NCBI GenBank assembly: GCA_963575745.1
Contig: CAUYUJ010009391.1
Coordinates: forward strand, 246,642-310,641
Reading direction: 5' to 3'
DNA: 64,000 bases
From: Prorocentrum cordatum
Lineage: Eukaryota > Sar > Dinophyceae > Prorocentrales > Prorocentraceae
The notes beneath the pieces were generated by a model that searched no databases, was not told the DNA's origin, and worked only from the letters and a program-made list of their open reading frames with translations. Position numbers and translations under genes: made by a program. Below, in pieces: positions 51,155 to 61,549 of the stretch (positions within the stretch are counted from its first letter, which is position 1; each line of letters begins with the position of its first letter).

Positions 51155-51335
51155 TACATGAGACCAGGAATTAATTTTCGGAAGTCCGCGCGGATTTCTC
51201 GGATCGGCGCTGGAGCCCCCCTGGCGGCGCCTCCAGCGCCGCCTCGGGCGCGTTCCGCGCGCCAGGGAGGGCGCTACAGCGCCGACCCAAGAGATCAGCG
51301 CGGACCTTCGAAAGTTTGTGTTCATGCCATTATTC
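51155..51335 (+). mobile_element. TIR element, family D, copy 3
   Basis: The left arm is CGGAAGTCCGCGCGGATTTC, then TCGGATC. The right arm is GACCCAAGAGATCAGCGCGG, then ACCTTCG, followed by AGTTTGTGTTCATGCC. The arms pair imperfectly. The TTC tail of copy 1 is reduced to ATTCGTTCC. Confidence 0.65.
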
Positions 51336-51675
51336 GTTCCTCGATGATCCTGATCTTGGAGCCAGCAGGGGTGCTGAGGTGGCCCAGCGCTGTTTCTGGC
51401 CAGCCGACATGTGGAAGAAATGGCCGCCCTCGTCGCCACGGCTGGACACGGCTCGAAGAATTGGTCGATTTCGCCCCATGGAGGGGTCTGGGGACAGATA
51501 TGGAGCGAATTTGCCCTCATCCCGACTTCTTGATTGACTTTCTCCGTGCTTATCCAGCTCAGGTCCCCCGTCGCCCTCAAGCCTCCACCGAGAGACCATG
51601 ATCCTGATCTCGGTCATTGTGGTCGATTGCGGGCTTCTTGAGTGGGCGAGAGCTTACCGCCAGCACCAACGTTCG
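51336..51675. other. no recognised gene
   Basis: Frames up to ~150 residues exist on both strands but none is recognised. CGTCGCCACGGCTGGA (51,432) also occurs near 34,738 and may mark another dispersed repeat. Confidence 0.45.
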
Positions 51676-51679
51676 GGCC

Positions 51680-51850
51680 ACACGAAAAGGTAGGATAAAG
51701 AAAGGGGAGGGTTATTAAGCCTGCAGCATGCAGCTGGTTTCCCGTCCCGCCGATGGGCCCATTCCTCGATACTTGGGCGCCTCCTGGCGCCAGGAAGTCC
51801 CAGGAAAGCCGGCTAAGTGAGCTGATCCTCTATCCTACCCTTTGCTAGCC
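51680..51850. mobile_element. inverted-repeat element, family F, copy 2
   Basis: The left end is CACGAAAAGGTAGGATAAAG, then AAAGGGG. The right end is CTCTATCCTACCCTTTGCTA. The core GCATGCAGCTGGTTTC and GGGCCCATTCCTCGATAC matches copy 1 at 33.7 kb. Confidence 0.65.
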
Positions 51851-51867
51851 TACCTGTTCGCCCCCTC

Positions 51868-51998
51868 CCCTCCGAAACATCTAGGATCCCCTCCGAAACA
51901 TCTAGGATCCCCTTCGAGACATCTAGGATCCCCCCCTACCTTTTCGCCCCCTCCCTTTTGCTCCCCCCCCCCCCGAAACATCCAGGATCCCCTTCCCC
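51868..51998. repeat. short tandem repeat CATCTAGGATCCCC
   Basis: Four units of roughly 24 bases, (G/C)GAAACATCTAGGATCCCC, the last after a C-rich gap. Confidence 0.85.
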
Positions 51999-52154
51999 CT
52001 GTGGGGGCACCCTCGCCGTGCTGGTGTTTATGCCCATCTGCAGGCCCCAAAGACTCCTGAGCGGCCGAGCAGCCTTCGGGGAGGTGCCGAGGAGAATACG
52101 CCGCCGGCGGGGCCGAGAGCTCCGTCGACGCCGCTCTGCAATCTCGCCGGCAAG

Positions 52155-52365
52155 AGGAGGAGGAGGAGGAGGAAGAGGAGGAGGAGGAGGAGCAGGAGGA
52201 GGAGGAGGAGGGAGGAGGGAGGAGGGAGGAGGGAGGGAGGAGGGAGGAGGGAGGAGGGAGGAGGGAGGAGGGAGGAGGGAGGAGGGAGGAGGAGGAGGGG
52301 GAGGAGGGGGAGGAGGAGGAGGAGGAGCAGGAGGAGGAGGAGGAGGAGGAGGAGGAGTCCGCCCT
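52155..52365. repeat. GGA/GGGAGGA purine tract
   Basis: A GGA run with a central GGGAGGA heptamer section. No family A ends were found beside it. Confidence 0.9.
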
Positions 52366-52574
52366 CGGCATCCGAAGAGGCTCGTGGCAGACCCAGGGGC
52401 CGTCAGTTAATCGGCCCGGGTGAGAAGCTGGAGAGGTCCGGGGATCTCGCACTCATGAAGCACGACAACAGACCACCAGAGGTCTGGGGAGGATGAGCAG
52501 GGGGAAGGATGAGGGGGAGGGAGGAAGGGGAGGAGGAGCGGGTCGCAGAGAAGGGGGAAGAGGAGGAGGGGGGA

Positions 52575-52579
52575 GAAGG

Positions 52580-52611
<32 letters not shown>

Positions 52612-53159
52612 CTGATGATGATGATGATGATGCTGATGATGGTTGTGGTGATGATGATGACGACGATGATGATGGTGATGGTGATGATGGTGATGATGAT
52701 GGTGATGGTGATGGTGACGATGCTGATGATGATAATGATGATGATGCTGATGATGATGATAATGATGGTGATGCTGATGATGCTGATGGTGATGATGATG
52801 GTGATGGTGATGGTGATGGTCATGTTGATACTGCTGATGAGGTTATGATTATGATGATGTTGACGATGATGATGATAATGCTGCTGATGATGTTGATAAT
52901 GCTGATGCTGACGATGCTGCTGATGATGATAATGAGGATACTGATGATGATGCTGATGATGATGATGTTGATGATGTTGAGTATACTGATGATGATGTCG
53001 ATGACGATGCTGCTGATAATGATGATGATGCTGATGATGATGTTGTTGTTGAAGATGATGATGCTGATGATGATGATGAAGATGATGATGATGATGCTGA
53101 TGATAACGATTATGCTGATGGTGATGCTGATGCTGTTCTGATGATCATGATGATGCTGA

Positions 53160-53190
<31 letters not shown>

Positions 53191-53236
53191 GATGATGATG
53201 CTGCTGCTGCTCTGATGATGATGATGATGATGATGC

Positions 53237-53282
<46 letters not shown>

Positions 53283-53285
53283 CAG
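52575..53285. repeat. 0.7 kb ATG/GATGAT triplet array
   Basis: GATGATGAT with GCTGAT, GGTGAT and GATAAT variants. Poly-Met/Asp on plus and poly-Ile/His/Ser on minus. Frames of 140-210 residues here are artefacts. Confidence 0.95.
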
Positions 53286-53569
53286 GAGTAGTAGGAGGAG
53301 GAGGATAACTAGTGTAAACCCTCGACACACCAACGATGTTGCAGTAAACCCTCTCAGCGGCGCCTACTTTCAAGGAATTATTGAATCGCTTCGCTCATTC
53401 CGCCGGCCCGTGATATGGCATCGCTGGTTTTTGTCTGTGTGTTCGTTGCCCATGTTGCGCTCTTGGGGGCGGGTGTCGTTCGGACGCGTTGCGTGGGGAG
53501 TTTTGATGGTGAAGCAGTTCCCTGGGGGTCGTCTCTCGATGGGGCGAAATAGAGTCGTCGTCAAGATGC
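53286..53569. other. no recognised gene
   Basis: Unique sequence between two low-complexity regions. Nothing recognised. Confidence 0.5.
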
Positions 53570-54385
53570 TTCTTTGGGGGGCCTCTTGGGGTCTGTTGAG
53601 AGGCCGTTCGGGGGCGCCTGGGAGACATGTTTGAAGCCTTCTGGGGCTTCTTTTGGGCCTCCTGGGAGTCTCCTGGGGCCTCTTGGCGACATCTTGGGGC
53701 CTCTTGGAGGCCTCTTGGGGCCTCTTTGGGACCTCCTGGGCGCCTTCTGGGACGGAGGGCTCCATTTTTGAGTTCTCGGTATCCCTCCTGAGTCCCTCTT
53801 GGGCCCGTCTTGGGGCCTCTTGGTCCGTCTTGGGCGGCACTTGGGCCGTCTTGAGGGCTCTCTTGGGTCGTTTCGGCGCCGTCTTGGGAGCTTCGTGGGC
53901 CGTCTTGGAGCGGTCTTGGGGGCCTCTTGGGCCGTCTTGGAGCGTCCGGAAGCCGAAAAAGCCAGAACACAAAAAACATCGAAAAAACCAATGAAAATCA
54001 ACGATTTTGGCCTCTTGGGGCTCTCTTCGGAGGCCTCTTGGAAGGCTCTTGGGGCGTCTTGGAGGCCTCTTGGGCTGTCTTGGGGGCCTTTTGGGCCGTC
54101 TTGGGGTCAGGCGTCTTCGAGCGGGGCGGGGGCCTCTTGGGCAGGCCTCTTGGGGCAGCTCTTGCCGGAAGGCCTTTGGGCCGTCTTTAGGGGGATCTTC
54201 GGAGGCCTCTTGGAAGGCTCTTGGGGCGTCTTGGAGGCCTCTTGGGCTGTCTTGGGGGTTGGGCCGTCTTGGGGTCATCTTCGGCGTCTTCGAGCGCTCT
54301 TTGGGCGTCTCGGGGGCCTCTTGGGCAGTCTTGGGGGCCTCTTGGGGCACTCTGAGCGCGCTCTGGGGAGCCTGAGAGGCCGCAC
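53570..54385. repeat. degenerate GGCCTCTTGGG/GCCGTCTTGGG repeat
   Basis: An 11-base unit, GGCCGTCTTGG or GGCCTCTTGGG, recurs dozens of times with drift. A ~75 bp block containing GAGGCCTCTTGGAAGGCTCT then TGGGGCGTCTTGG occurs twice (54,030 and 54,198). Pro/Arg-rich minus frames up to 343 residues are artefacts. Confidence 0.85.
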
Positions 54386-54690
54386 CCAGAAGGAAAACCA
54401 TCTCTGAGTAGACTTGGTCGGGCGGCGGTCGGGCGGCGGTCGGGCGGCGACCGGGCGTTGGTCGGGGTACTTTTCGCCGGGGGACCCCCAGGGGCCGCCC
54501 CGCGCGCGAACTAGAAATACTGCTAATACTGTTAACCAGTTACCGGAGATCTTAGCACGCCCTGGCCCGTTGGGCCGGCGAATTTTCATGTTGAGAAGTG
54601 CCCCGTTGGAAAACAATCGTTTGATAATCCTGAACCGTGCCAAAACACCTTTCCTTGGAAATTCTCCGCGGACACGGCCTGGGAATGGCG
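54386..54690. other. no recognised gene
   Basis: GGTCGGGCGGC repeats at 54,416-54,460, then unique sequence. Nothing recognised. Confidence 0.5.
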
Positions 54691-55060
54691 CGCGTTGGCG
54701 TCCCCGTCTCGGGAGCTGCTGGCCTCCCTTTCCTCCCCATCCTCGCTTCTTCCTTTCCCTCTCCTTCCTTGTCCTCCCTCTTCTCTCATCCCTCGTCCTG
54801 CTTTCTCCTCCGTCCTCCTCATCCTCCTGATCGTCTCCCCCCCTGTGTTTTCCCGTCTCCCTCATCCCCGCTTCTTCCTCCCCTCATGCCTCTCCCCTCC
54901 CAGCTCCTCCGTCCTCATTCCTCCTTCTCCCTCCTTCTCCCTCAACTCTCTACTCCCCATCCTCATCCACCTTCGCTTCCTCCTGCCCCAGTATCCCTCC
55001 ACCAGCACTCCTCATTCTCCCCACCTTTCCACGCCTCTCACTCGGCCGAGGTACTTCAAG
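54691..55060. repeat. CT-rich pyrimidine tract
   Basis: About 370 bases with strong C/T bias on plus (CCTCCTTCTCCCTC). Ser/Pro/Leu-rich frames only. Confidence 0.85.
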
Positions 55061-55374
55061 AGTGGCGAAGCGGAGAAGACACCGTTCGAGACTATCCAAG
55101 ACTTTGCCCAGCAGGCACGGTGTGCAGAGAGCACACGTGCATATACGCTGTGTCTTCATCTTTCTCCCGTTTGTTCGTGCTTCTGGTCTATTTGCCTGTT
55201 TGTCTGTCTGCCCCTCTCCCTCCCTCTCTCACTATAGTTGGGCATGCACCATATCTCTCTCTATATGTATATATATATATAGATGATCCGGGGCTCCGGG
55301 CCCACGCCCCCCCCCCTCCCTCAGATAGGATGGGTCGCAGGGTCCCTCGGACATCCCACATGGGATGGGGGGGG
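55061..55374. other. no recognised gene
   Basis: Short unique stretch, then a TA run at 55,265-55,281 and GC-rich sequence. Nothing recognised. Confidence 0.5.
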
Positions 55375-55471
55375 CGACGACGACGACGACAACGACTGCG
55401 ACCACGACGACGACGACGACGGCGGAGGTGACGACGACAACGACGGCGACGACGGCGACGGTGACGACGAT

Positions 55472-55502
<31 letters not shown>

Positions 55503-55548
55503 TCGGCGGCGACGACGACGACGGCGGCGGCGGCGACGACGACTTCCA
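55375..55548. repeat. GAC triplet array
   Basis: GACGACGAC with GGCGAC variants, like the arrays at 49.0 and 62.4 kb. Confidence 0.95.
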
Positions 55549-55749
55549 GAGCTTTTCTGGAGCACCTTAGTACCACGCCACGCACGCCACACCCACAGCA
55601 CCACACCACATCCACGGGGGCGGGCATCGCGCGGGGGGGGGTCCGATGGCATCAGGAAGGGGGGGGGGCCCAGACCCTGGACCATACATAGATATATCTG
55701 TACATGTACATCTATATATGTATGTGGATGCCTGTCGTCCGTACGTCCG

Positions 55750-56053
55750 CCGGTTGGTCTACCCGTCCAGTGTGTGTTTGTGTGTGTGTGCCCTCTCGTT
55801 CTGTCTCTTTCTCTCTATCTCTCTCTTTCTCCCACACTGTCTCTCTCTCTCTCTCGCTCTCTCTTTCCCTCTCTCGCTAGCTTTCTTCTTTTGTTTCTGT
55901 CTCTCTCTCTCTCTCTCTCTCCCTCTCTCTCTGTCCCTCTCTGTCAGTACCTTTCCTCCATTTTTGAAGACTTCTAGTCTATTTTGTAAGTTGCTCATAG
56001 TTGGTGCCCTCTCTCTCAAACTCTCTACCTCTCACTCTCTACCTCTCTCTCAG
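55750..56053. repeat. CT/TCTC microsatellite
   Basis: CTCTCTCT with TTTCTC variants, ending CTACCTCTCTCTCAG|GTGCTGAG, which looks like a polypyrimidine tract and 3' splice site placed before the LINE-C reading. This may be chance. Confidence 0.85.
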
Positions 56054-56059
56054 GTGCTG

Positions 56060-56302
56060 AGAGCCATGCAGCGAACGGGCGACATACCCGAGCCCCTGAT
56101 CCGCATTCCCAGCCCGTGCCTCCCGAAAGGCAAGGGCGAACTCCCCACTGACCAGCGGCTCCTTTCCGTCATGGCTGTCTGGATGTACGCCTTGGAAGCC
56201 CCCGCCTACCGCAGCCTCGGCGAGTGGCGGAAAGGCTGGGCCCACGCCACCATTTTCGGCGCCGTCCCGAAAGCGACCATCGGAGACGTCAGCACTTCTT
56301 AG
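56060..56302 (+). pseudogene. LINE-C reverse transcriptase, fingers
   Basis: The frame reads MQRTGDIPEPLIRIPSPCLP then KGKGELPTDQRLLSVMAVWM and WRKGWAHATIFGA. The LPK-G...P-T-x-x-R-x-hydrophobic pattern is the usual start of a LINE reverse transcriptase (normally LPKxx...P-x-x-x-R-P-I). Stop at 56,300-56,302. The reading continues downstream in another frame. Confidence 0.65.
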
Positions 56303-57890
56303 GCCCCCCGTGTTGAGCATGCGCGACACCTCGCCCTCCCCCTGGCGGGCGCTGCCCTTGACAACCAGAATTGCTTCGATTACCTTACAACCGACATTTG
56401 CCGGTCGCTTGCCCTGCACGCGGGGTGCTCTCCGGATATCGTCCGAGTGCGGCGCAGCTTCCACTGCCGCCGCCAGCGATACGTTCGGATGGGGGGGGGG
56501 CCTATTCCCCGTCGTTTCAGCGCACATGCGGCCACCTCCAGGGCAGTTCGTGGTCTCTCGACGACATCAAACTTCTCATGTACCGCCAACGCCGTTACGT
56601 CCCAACGCTCCCTCAGTACCACTTCTGTTGTCGACAGCAACTCCACCACTGGCTCCGCGGAGGACTTTCGAGGATCTCTGGACGTCACCACCACCTTCGG
56701 CTGTCTCTCGGGTCAGCAGGTGCACCCAAGTAAGGTTGCGGGCTGGGCACTGGGCCAGGACCTTCACGATCAGGTCTCCCAACTCACCCTCAACTAGAAA
56801 CCCTTCGAACTCCAGGACCACATCGAGCTCGTCGGTAGCCACATTAACGTGAGAGCAGAGCCGTTCGCAGGCTCTGTGAATCTCGCCCGCACCGCCGACG
56901 CCCGCGTGAGGCGAGCGTGTCAGCGCCTCCTTCGCAGTGGCCGCCTCCCCATGGGCATGGAGGCCAAAACCCGCCAGGTTCGGTCCTTCGCCGCGAGTGT
57001 GTGCACCACGGGTACGGATATTCAGGCCCCGAGCACCAATACCAGCGCGGCTTACAACAAAGGGCTCCTGGCTGATGTCCGCCCCAAGGTCCACAAATGG
57101 GTGAGCTTTTGGGCCCTCCTGGCTGTCTGTGCCCTTGCCACGCCGTCGAGCTTGATGCCATCACATCCTGGCGGTCCGACGACAGGTCCGGCATGACCCC
57201 GACCTAAACCGCCTGGCCACCGAGCTCAAGGACTACGTCCAGACCGCACATGGTGGAAGCCAATCGGGCGCTTCCTTCAGGTCCTGCGCCAGCTTTCATG
57301 AACCTTCCGCGATGACTGGGGGCAGCCGCATCAGCTGGATCCGCGTGCTCTAAGGGGCCCTGCTTCTGATGCTGCGGGCCTCTCAGCGGCGTGCTTTTCC
57401 AGCGATCAATCAAGCCTTCGCGCCGCGACCTCGGGTGCTTCCCGAGCGCCATACAGGGCATCGACATGTGCGCCTCTACGTGGCTCGCCCGCACCAGAAG
57501 GGCCCTGAAAACCATCGCCTGGCAACTCGGCCTCCTCTACAACTACCTCCCGGGCGGAAACCACACCCAGCAACATTGCGCGCAGGGAAAAATTCCGCCG
57601 GTCCCGGCCCCGTTTGCAGATGCTGCGACGCTTACGAGGAAGCCCACGGGCACGCCATCTGGAGCCCCTGCTGGAAACACGAGCGCTGCCCCCTGACCGC
57701 GATTTTCTCGGCAGAGTAATGGAACGCCCTCCCGCCGCGCGCGCGGTACTGTGGCCTCATTGACGAAGGCTGCCCTTCTCGACCGTCAGGCTGAGCTCTC
57801 CAGGGGCCCGATGCCCCGGCCCATCCGCCAACCTCCAGCCGAAATCCCCGACGGCGACATCTTCGCTACCTGCGCCGACCCCGACGGCAG
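56303..57890 (+). pseudogene. LINE-C reverse transcriptase palm and connection, broken
   Basis: About 56,357-56,500 reads LDNQNCFDYLTTDICRSLAL then HAGCSPDIVRV, resembling palm motif A (L-D-x-x-N-C-F-D-x-L). Near 56,550 SLDDIKLLM may be the catalytic D-D box, with the first position unclear. 56,815-57,050 reads a coherent connection (FELQDHIELVGSHINVRAEP). 57,600-57,700 has CRCCDAYEEAHGHAIWSPCW, a Cys/His segment of the type found before RNase H. Several stops and frame changes separate these. Confidence 0.5.
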
Positions 57891-57897
57891 TCACTAG

Positions 57898-58270
57898 GTC
57901 TATGCGGGCACGGACGGGGCCTGCTCGCACCGAGCCATCCCGCCATTGGCGCGCGCTGCCTTCGGTGACTACTACGGCAGCGGACATCGCCTAAACCACT
58001 CTGCCCGCGTGCATGGCCCCACCCAGAGCTCGCAGCGATCCGAGACCTTAGCCGTGCTTCACCTCGTCGCCACGGCCGAGCGGCCTGTCCACATCTTCAT
58101 CGACAACAAAGCCACCTTGGTGACGAGGGCGTGAACGAAAACCGCATCAGTGCCGCCGCAGAGAAGTTCAATCGCCAAGCCGACCAACTGGCCACCGACG
58201 CGGTCGCATTTCACCACCTGCCGTCTCGCCTGAATGAGGATGCGTGGCGTCGCTGTAGCCATCTGCGACA
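57898..58270 (+). pseudogene. LINE-C RNase H
   Basis: After an in-frame TAG (57,895-57,897) the reading VYAGTDGACSHR gives the first Asp, QRSETLAVLHLVATA the Glu, and VHIFIDNKATLV the second Asp. A frame shift near 58,130 then gives KFNRQADQLATDAVAFHH, matching the last N-x-x-A-D-x-L-A motif. These are the four active-site regions of type I RNase H in order. Confidence 0.75.
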
Positions 58271-59281
58271 AGCGACACCGCGCTCTCCCGCTCCCTCACT
58301 GACGAGCGGGCTACATCAACGCCTGGCTGGACAAGCTTGAGCCAAACCTCACGTTCACCGCGGCGGCCGCCGGCGGCTCCCCGGGGATTCCGACGACCTC
58401 TGGGAGGGGGCTCAACGCCTCGCCGACCCCGTCGTCGCCGAAGACGAGGGCCCACTTGGCTTCAGCGGAGGCGTGGGCGACCTCGGCGCCCCCGCCCCCC
58501 GCGCCCCGATGCCGCCGGGCCAGCGTCGGCCCACCCCGGCAACCCCCAGTCCTTGGCCCGGAGGCGCCGACCGCAGCTGCGCCCTCCAGCGAGCCTAGCT
58601 CCAGCGCGGCATGCCGCTGCTGCTGCTGCTGCCCCGCGCCGCGGTGACGGCCCATGGGGCGTTGGCCGCGGTCGTGCCCGCTGGGGGGCCGGCCCCGCCG
58701 CCGCCGCGCCGCGTCGCCGCCGCCGACTCGCGCTGCGGCTCAAATCCCGAAGACGAGGAAGACACGTTCGGCCTCGGGGGCAGCAGGAATGACGAGGACA
58801 CCGGCTCCCCGTCGCCCCAGGCCACGGTCAACCACGCTCCGGTTACCGCGCCCGACCCCGTGCATCTAAAACGCCAAGATATTGTAGCAACCGTCAATTT
58901 CAAGATAGACGTCAAGTATTGTAGTTTAACCCTCCAAGAATTAGTTTAATCTCCAAATATTCGATCGCACTCTAAAAACTACATCCATCGTCGTGTAGCG
59001 TACGAATAGTAACACATGGATACACTTGTATGTATATATATATATATATATGAGCACGTATAATTATACTTACGCATACACCACGCGACTCACACGCCAT
59101 GGGCCCGAGACGGGCGGCGACCCGACTCACGAGCGAGTGGTCCCCTGAGTGTTGGCAGCCCTTCATTTTCGCGGTGCCGTGCAAGGGTCGGCGGAGTTCT
59201 GCTACCGATGCATCGGCTGCGAGACCTTGGATTCGCATGTTCTCTTGGGGTTTTTGGTTTGTTCTATCCCCGCGTTGATCT
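58271..59281. other. no recognised gene
   Basis: 58,330-58,750 is very GC-rich with frames open on both strands. 58,870-59,110 is AT-rich with a TA run (59,032-59,052). No family recognised. It separates LINE-C from the gene cluster on the right. Confidence 0.5.
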
Positions 59282-59350
59282 TTGCGGGTTCCTCGTCGAG
59301 CCGCGGTGATCGGCTGGCCCCCTCCGATACGTTTGGTCGTGGAAGTCAGA

Positions 59351-61120
59351 ATGTCGGGTCGCTTCAGCTTCCGCGGCCGTTTGGGCCCAAGGATGCCACT
59401 GCGTGGAGGCGTCCGACAGCGGTTGGCCGAAGGAGAACCCCCACCTCCCCCAGATCCAATTGACGCGCCCGAGTCCACGTCGCTGAGAACTTTTGCTGGC
59501 GGCGGGCGAAAGCGGCGTAGGTCGATTGGTGGATATTTGGAATCCCTATTCTTGGTGGGCCGCCTGTCCGGCTTCGAATTTCAGGAAGGAGCTGCGGCTG
59601 TTTCGCGGTCTGGCTCTGATCAGTTATGCGCCGAAATAGCGAAAGCTGGGAATCATGGTGATCATCGGGGGAATTGCCGCAGAGATGTCATGACTAGACT
59701 CAACAGATCAGCCGCGCGAAAGCCGACAGTTTATCAGACCAACGTGAAGTTCTGGAATACGGATGCAAACACTCAGATGGAAGACGTGTGTAACTTTATC
59801 CTTCCTCACGAGATCGCTGATTACATCGTTCGAGAGAGCCCAGACCCTTCGGTGCATTTTGGATTCGGGGGCAACGTTGCCCTGGAGGCTACGTTCAGAA
59901 GGTGGTGTGCGATATATGCTCTAGACCCCAGCGCGTCTTTGGCAATGGGGCTTTGGGGCGATGCTGCTGCTTACCACACTAGAGACAGCCTCTTCGTCGT
60001 CATGATGAACGTCGTATCTGGGTCTTCGCATCGAAGGTACTGGGTGGCGAGTTTCGCCAAGCAGTCGGTGTGCCAATGTGGGTGCCAGGGGAGGTGCACC
60101 TTCGAGTCAGTATTTCTGGTGCTGGCTTGGAGCTTCAATTGCTTGGCGACGGGTCGTTGGCCTTCGTTCCGAGACGATGGCGTTCCTTTCAGCGAGTCCA
60201 CAAAACGCGGGGACAAGCATAGGGCTAGCACAGCTGCATCTGGCCGCCGCTTACTAGTATGTGGCGGCGTCGTGCAGAAGAGGGGAGATTGGTCGTGGAT
60301 GAAAGGGGCGCTGGGCATGCATGGATGGGGTGATGGAGGCCGAACTTGTTACAAATGCATGGCCAACAAGTCCACTGTGCCATTCACCGACTTCTACGAA
60401 ACAGCAGTGTGGAGACAAACGTGTTTCAACCATCGGCTCTTCATGCGGTCGTGTTTCAGTGATGGGTTGTTTGTGTCAAGCATTTTCAAACTCCCATCGT
60501 TTGATTACTCGTACATTTCAATTGATCTCATGCACACTCTTGACTTGGGGGTGCTCCAGTACTTGATGGGATGCGTGATTTACGAAGTATTCATTGAGCT
60601 AGGTGGCCGCGTGACCAACCCAAGCGAACAGCTAGCGTACATCGTCACATTGATCAAGCAATCGCCCAGGCGGATTGGGCAAGAACGGCCGCCGATAAAC
60701 AAGCTTACCTGGGGCATGGTCAAAGGCAAGGGGGCCCCAAAACTCAAAACGAAGGCGGCGGAGGGTAGGCATCTCATCCCATGCCTTAGGTTCATGCTTC
60801 AAACTTTCGTGTCAACTGATTCGGCACATGCCCAACTTAGGCTGGCTGCAGTTAGGTGTTTTGCACAGATTTACGATATTCTTGAAACGTGGGGGCCCGA
60901 TAGTCCTGCTCTCCTGCGTAGGGTCAGTCGGCAAGCGCTGATCGCCTATGGCGAACTAAACCAGGAAGATTTAGAGAGCCGCGGTTGGCAGAGGCGGGGT
61001 TTTTTCCTGTACAAGCTTTACCCTAAGCACCATTTGTTGCAACATTGTGTGGAGCATCAAGTGCGGGAGGGGGGGGGGGCCCCCGTAATTCGTGGTGCTA
61101 TGCTGACGAAAGCGAAATAG
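59351..61120 (+). CDS. hypothetical protein, possible Tnp2-like transposase relative
   Basis: 589 residues from the ATG at 59,351 (MSGRFSFRG); an earlier in-frame ATG lies at 59,282. Residue numbers below count from 59,282. A basic N-terminus is followed by about 480 folded-looking residues. Visible signposts: WGDAAAYHTRDSL (D227), CQCGCQGRC, RGDWSWMKGALGMHGW (D336) followed by CYKC (C356, C359), and SIDLMHTLDLGV (D415, H418). Acidic residue, C-x2-C and D-x-M-H...L-G in this order recall Tnp2-type DDE transposases (D...; C-x2-C; D-x-M-H-x-x-L-L-G). This is by eye and unproven. From memory, many paralogues occur in dinoflagellates. The frame closes early at 61,120 just after a run of eleven G. 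A second frame from there to 61,206 continues the protein (see finding), so the C-terminus given here is probably wrong. Confidence 0.75.
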   Translation: MSGRFSFRGRLGPRMPLRGGVRQRLAEGEPPPPPDPIDAPESTSLRTFAGGGRKRRRSIGGYLESLFLVGRLSGFEFQEGAAAVSRSGSDQLCAEIAKAGNHGDHRGNCRRDVMTRLNRSAARKPTVYQTNVKFWNTDANTQMEDVCNFILPHEIADYIVRESPDPSVHFGFGGNVALEATFRRWCAIYALDPSASLAMGLWGDAAAYHTRDSLFVVMMNVVSGSSHRRYWVASFAKQSVCQCGCQGRCTFESVFLVLAWSFNCLATGRWPSFRDDGVPFSESTKRGDKHRASTAASGRRLLVCGGVVQKRGDWSWMKGALGMHGWGDGGRTCYKCMANKSTVPFTDFYETAVWRQTCFNHRLFMRSCFSDGLFVSSIFKLPSFDYSYISIDLMHTLDLGVLQYLMGCVIYEVFIELGGRVTNPSEQLAYIVTLIKQSPRRIGQERPPINKLTWGMVKGKGAPKLKTKAAEGRHLIPCLRFMLQTFVSTDSAHAQLRLAAVRCFAQIYDILETWGPDSPALLRRVSRQALIAYGELNQEDLESRGWQRRGFFLYKLYPKHHLLQHCVEHQVREGGGAPVIRGAMLTKAK

Positions 61121-61206
61121 GGGCTGCAGTTAGGGTAGCGGAGTCGATGCACCCAGGGACACTCCATAGGAGTGTAATCGACAAGCACCGCGTCATGCCT
61201 TGGTAG
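61087..61206 (+). other. displaced C-terminus of the preceding gene
   Basis: In the frame shifted by one relative to the main reading, 61,087-61,206 has no stop for 39 codons and reads WCYADESEIGAAVRV, later MHPGTLHRSVIDKHR, then TAG. It is compositionally like the main protein and starts directly after the G run (61,069-61,079). It is most likely the true end of the gene. Whether the G run is a mutation or a base-calling error cannot be told. Confidence 0.7.
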
Positions 61207-61549
61207 ACCCAGCCAGGATCGAACATAATACACAATTAAACATATGATGCCCTCCCCCCCTCCCCCTCCTGCCCTTAATCCCCCCGCGTGGAAAATGCCT
61301 ACAGTGACTTTCCTGGATCTCACCTCCTGCCTCTCCTCCCCCATCCACCTCGCCCTCCGCCCCGTTCCATGGACAGCGGCGTTGCAAACAGGCGAGGCGC
61401 TACGCACAGTCGCCCGTCGCCGCCCGTCTTGTGCAGTCGCCCGTCGCCGCCCGTCACAGAGCACGAATACTTATCTTTTGCAGTCTGCCATCGCCGTTCG
61501 AGAGAGACCCAGCGAAATTGCATCGATGGGGGCTCATTGTTATTACCGT

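Larger units (their letters stand above)
56054..58270 (+). mobile_element. decayed LINE (LINE-C), plus strand
   Basis: A broken non-LTR element in changing frames. It opens with reverse transcriptase fingers (56,060-56,280), then a palm-like stretch, a connection region, a Cys/His segment and RNase H. No endonuclease is visible; the 5' end begins at the CT repeat, so it is probably 5' truncated, as is usual for LINE copies. Different from LINE-A and LINE-B in sequence. Confidence 0.7.

Noticed and set aside
53370-54401. 343-residue Pro/Arg/Lys-rich frame on minus
   Set aside because: It follows the 11 bp degenerate repeat, and composition explains the open frame.
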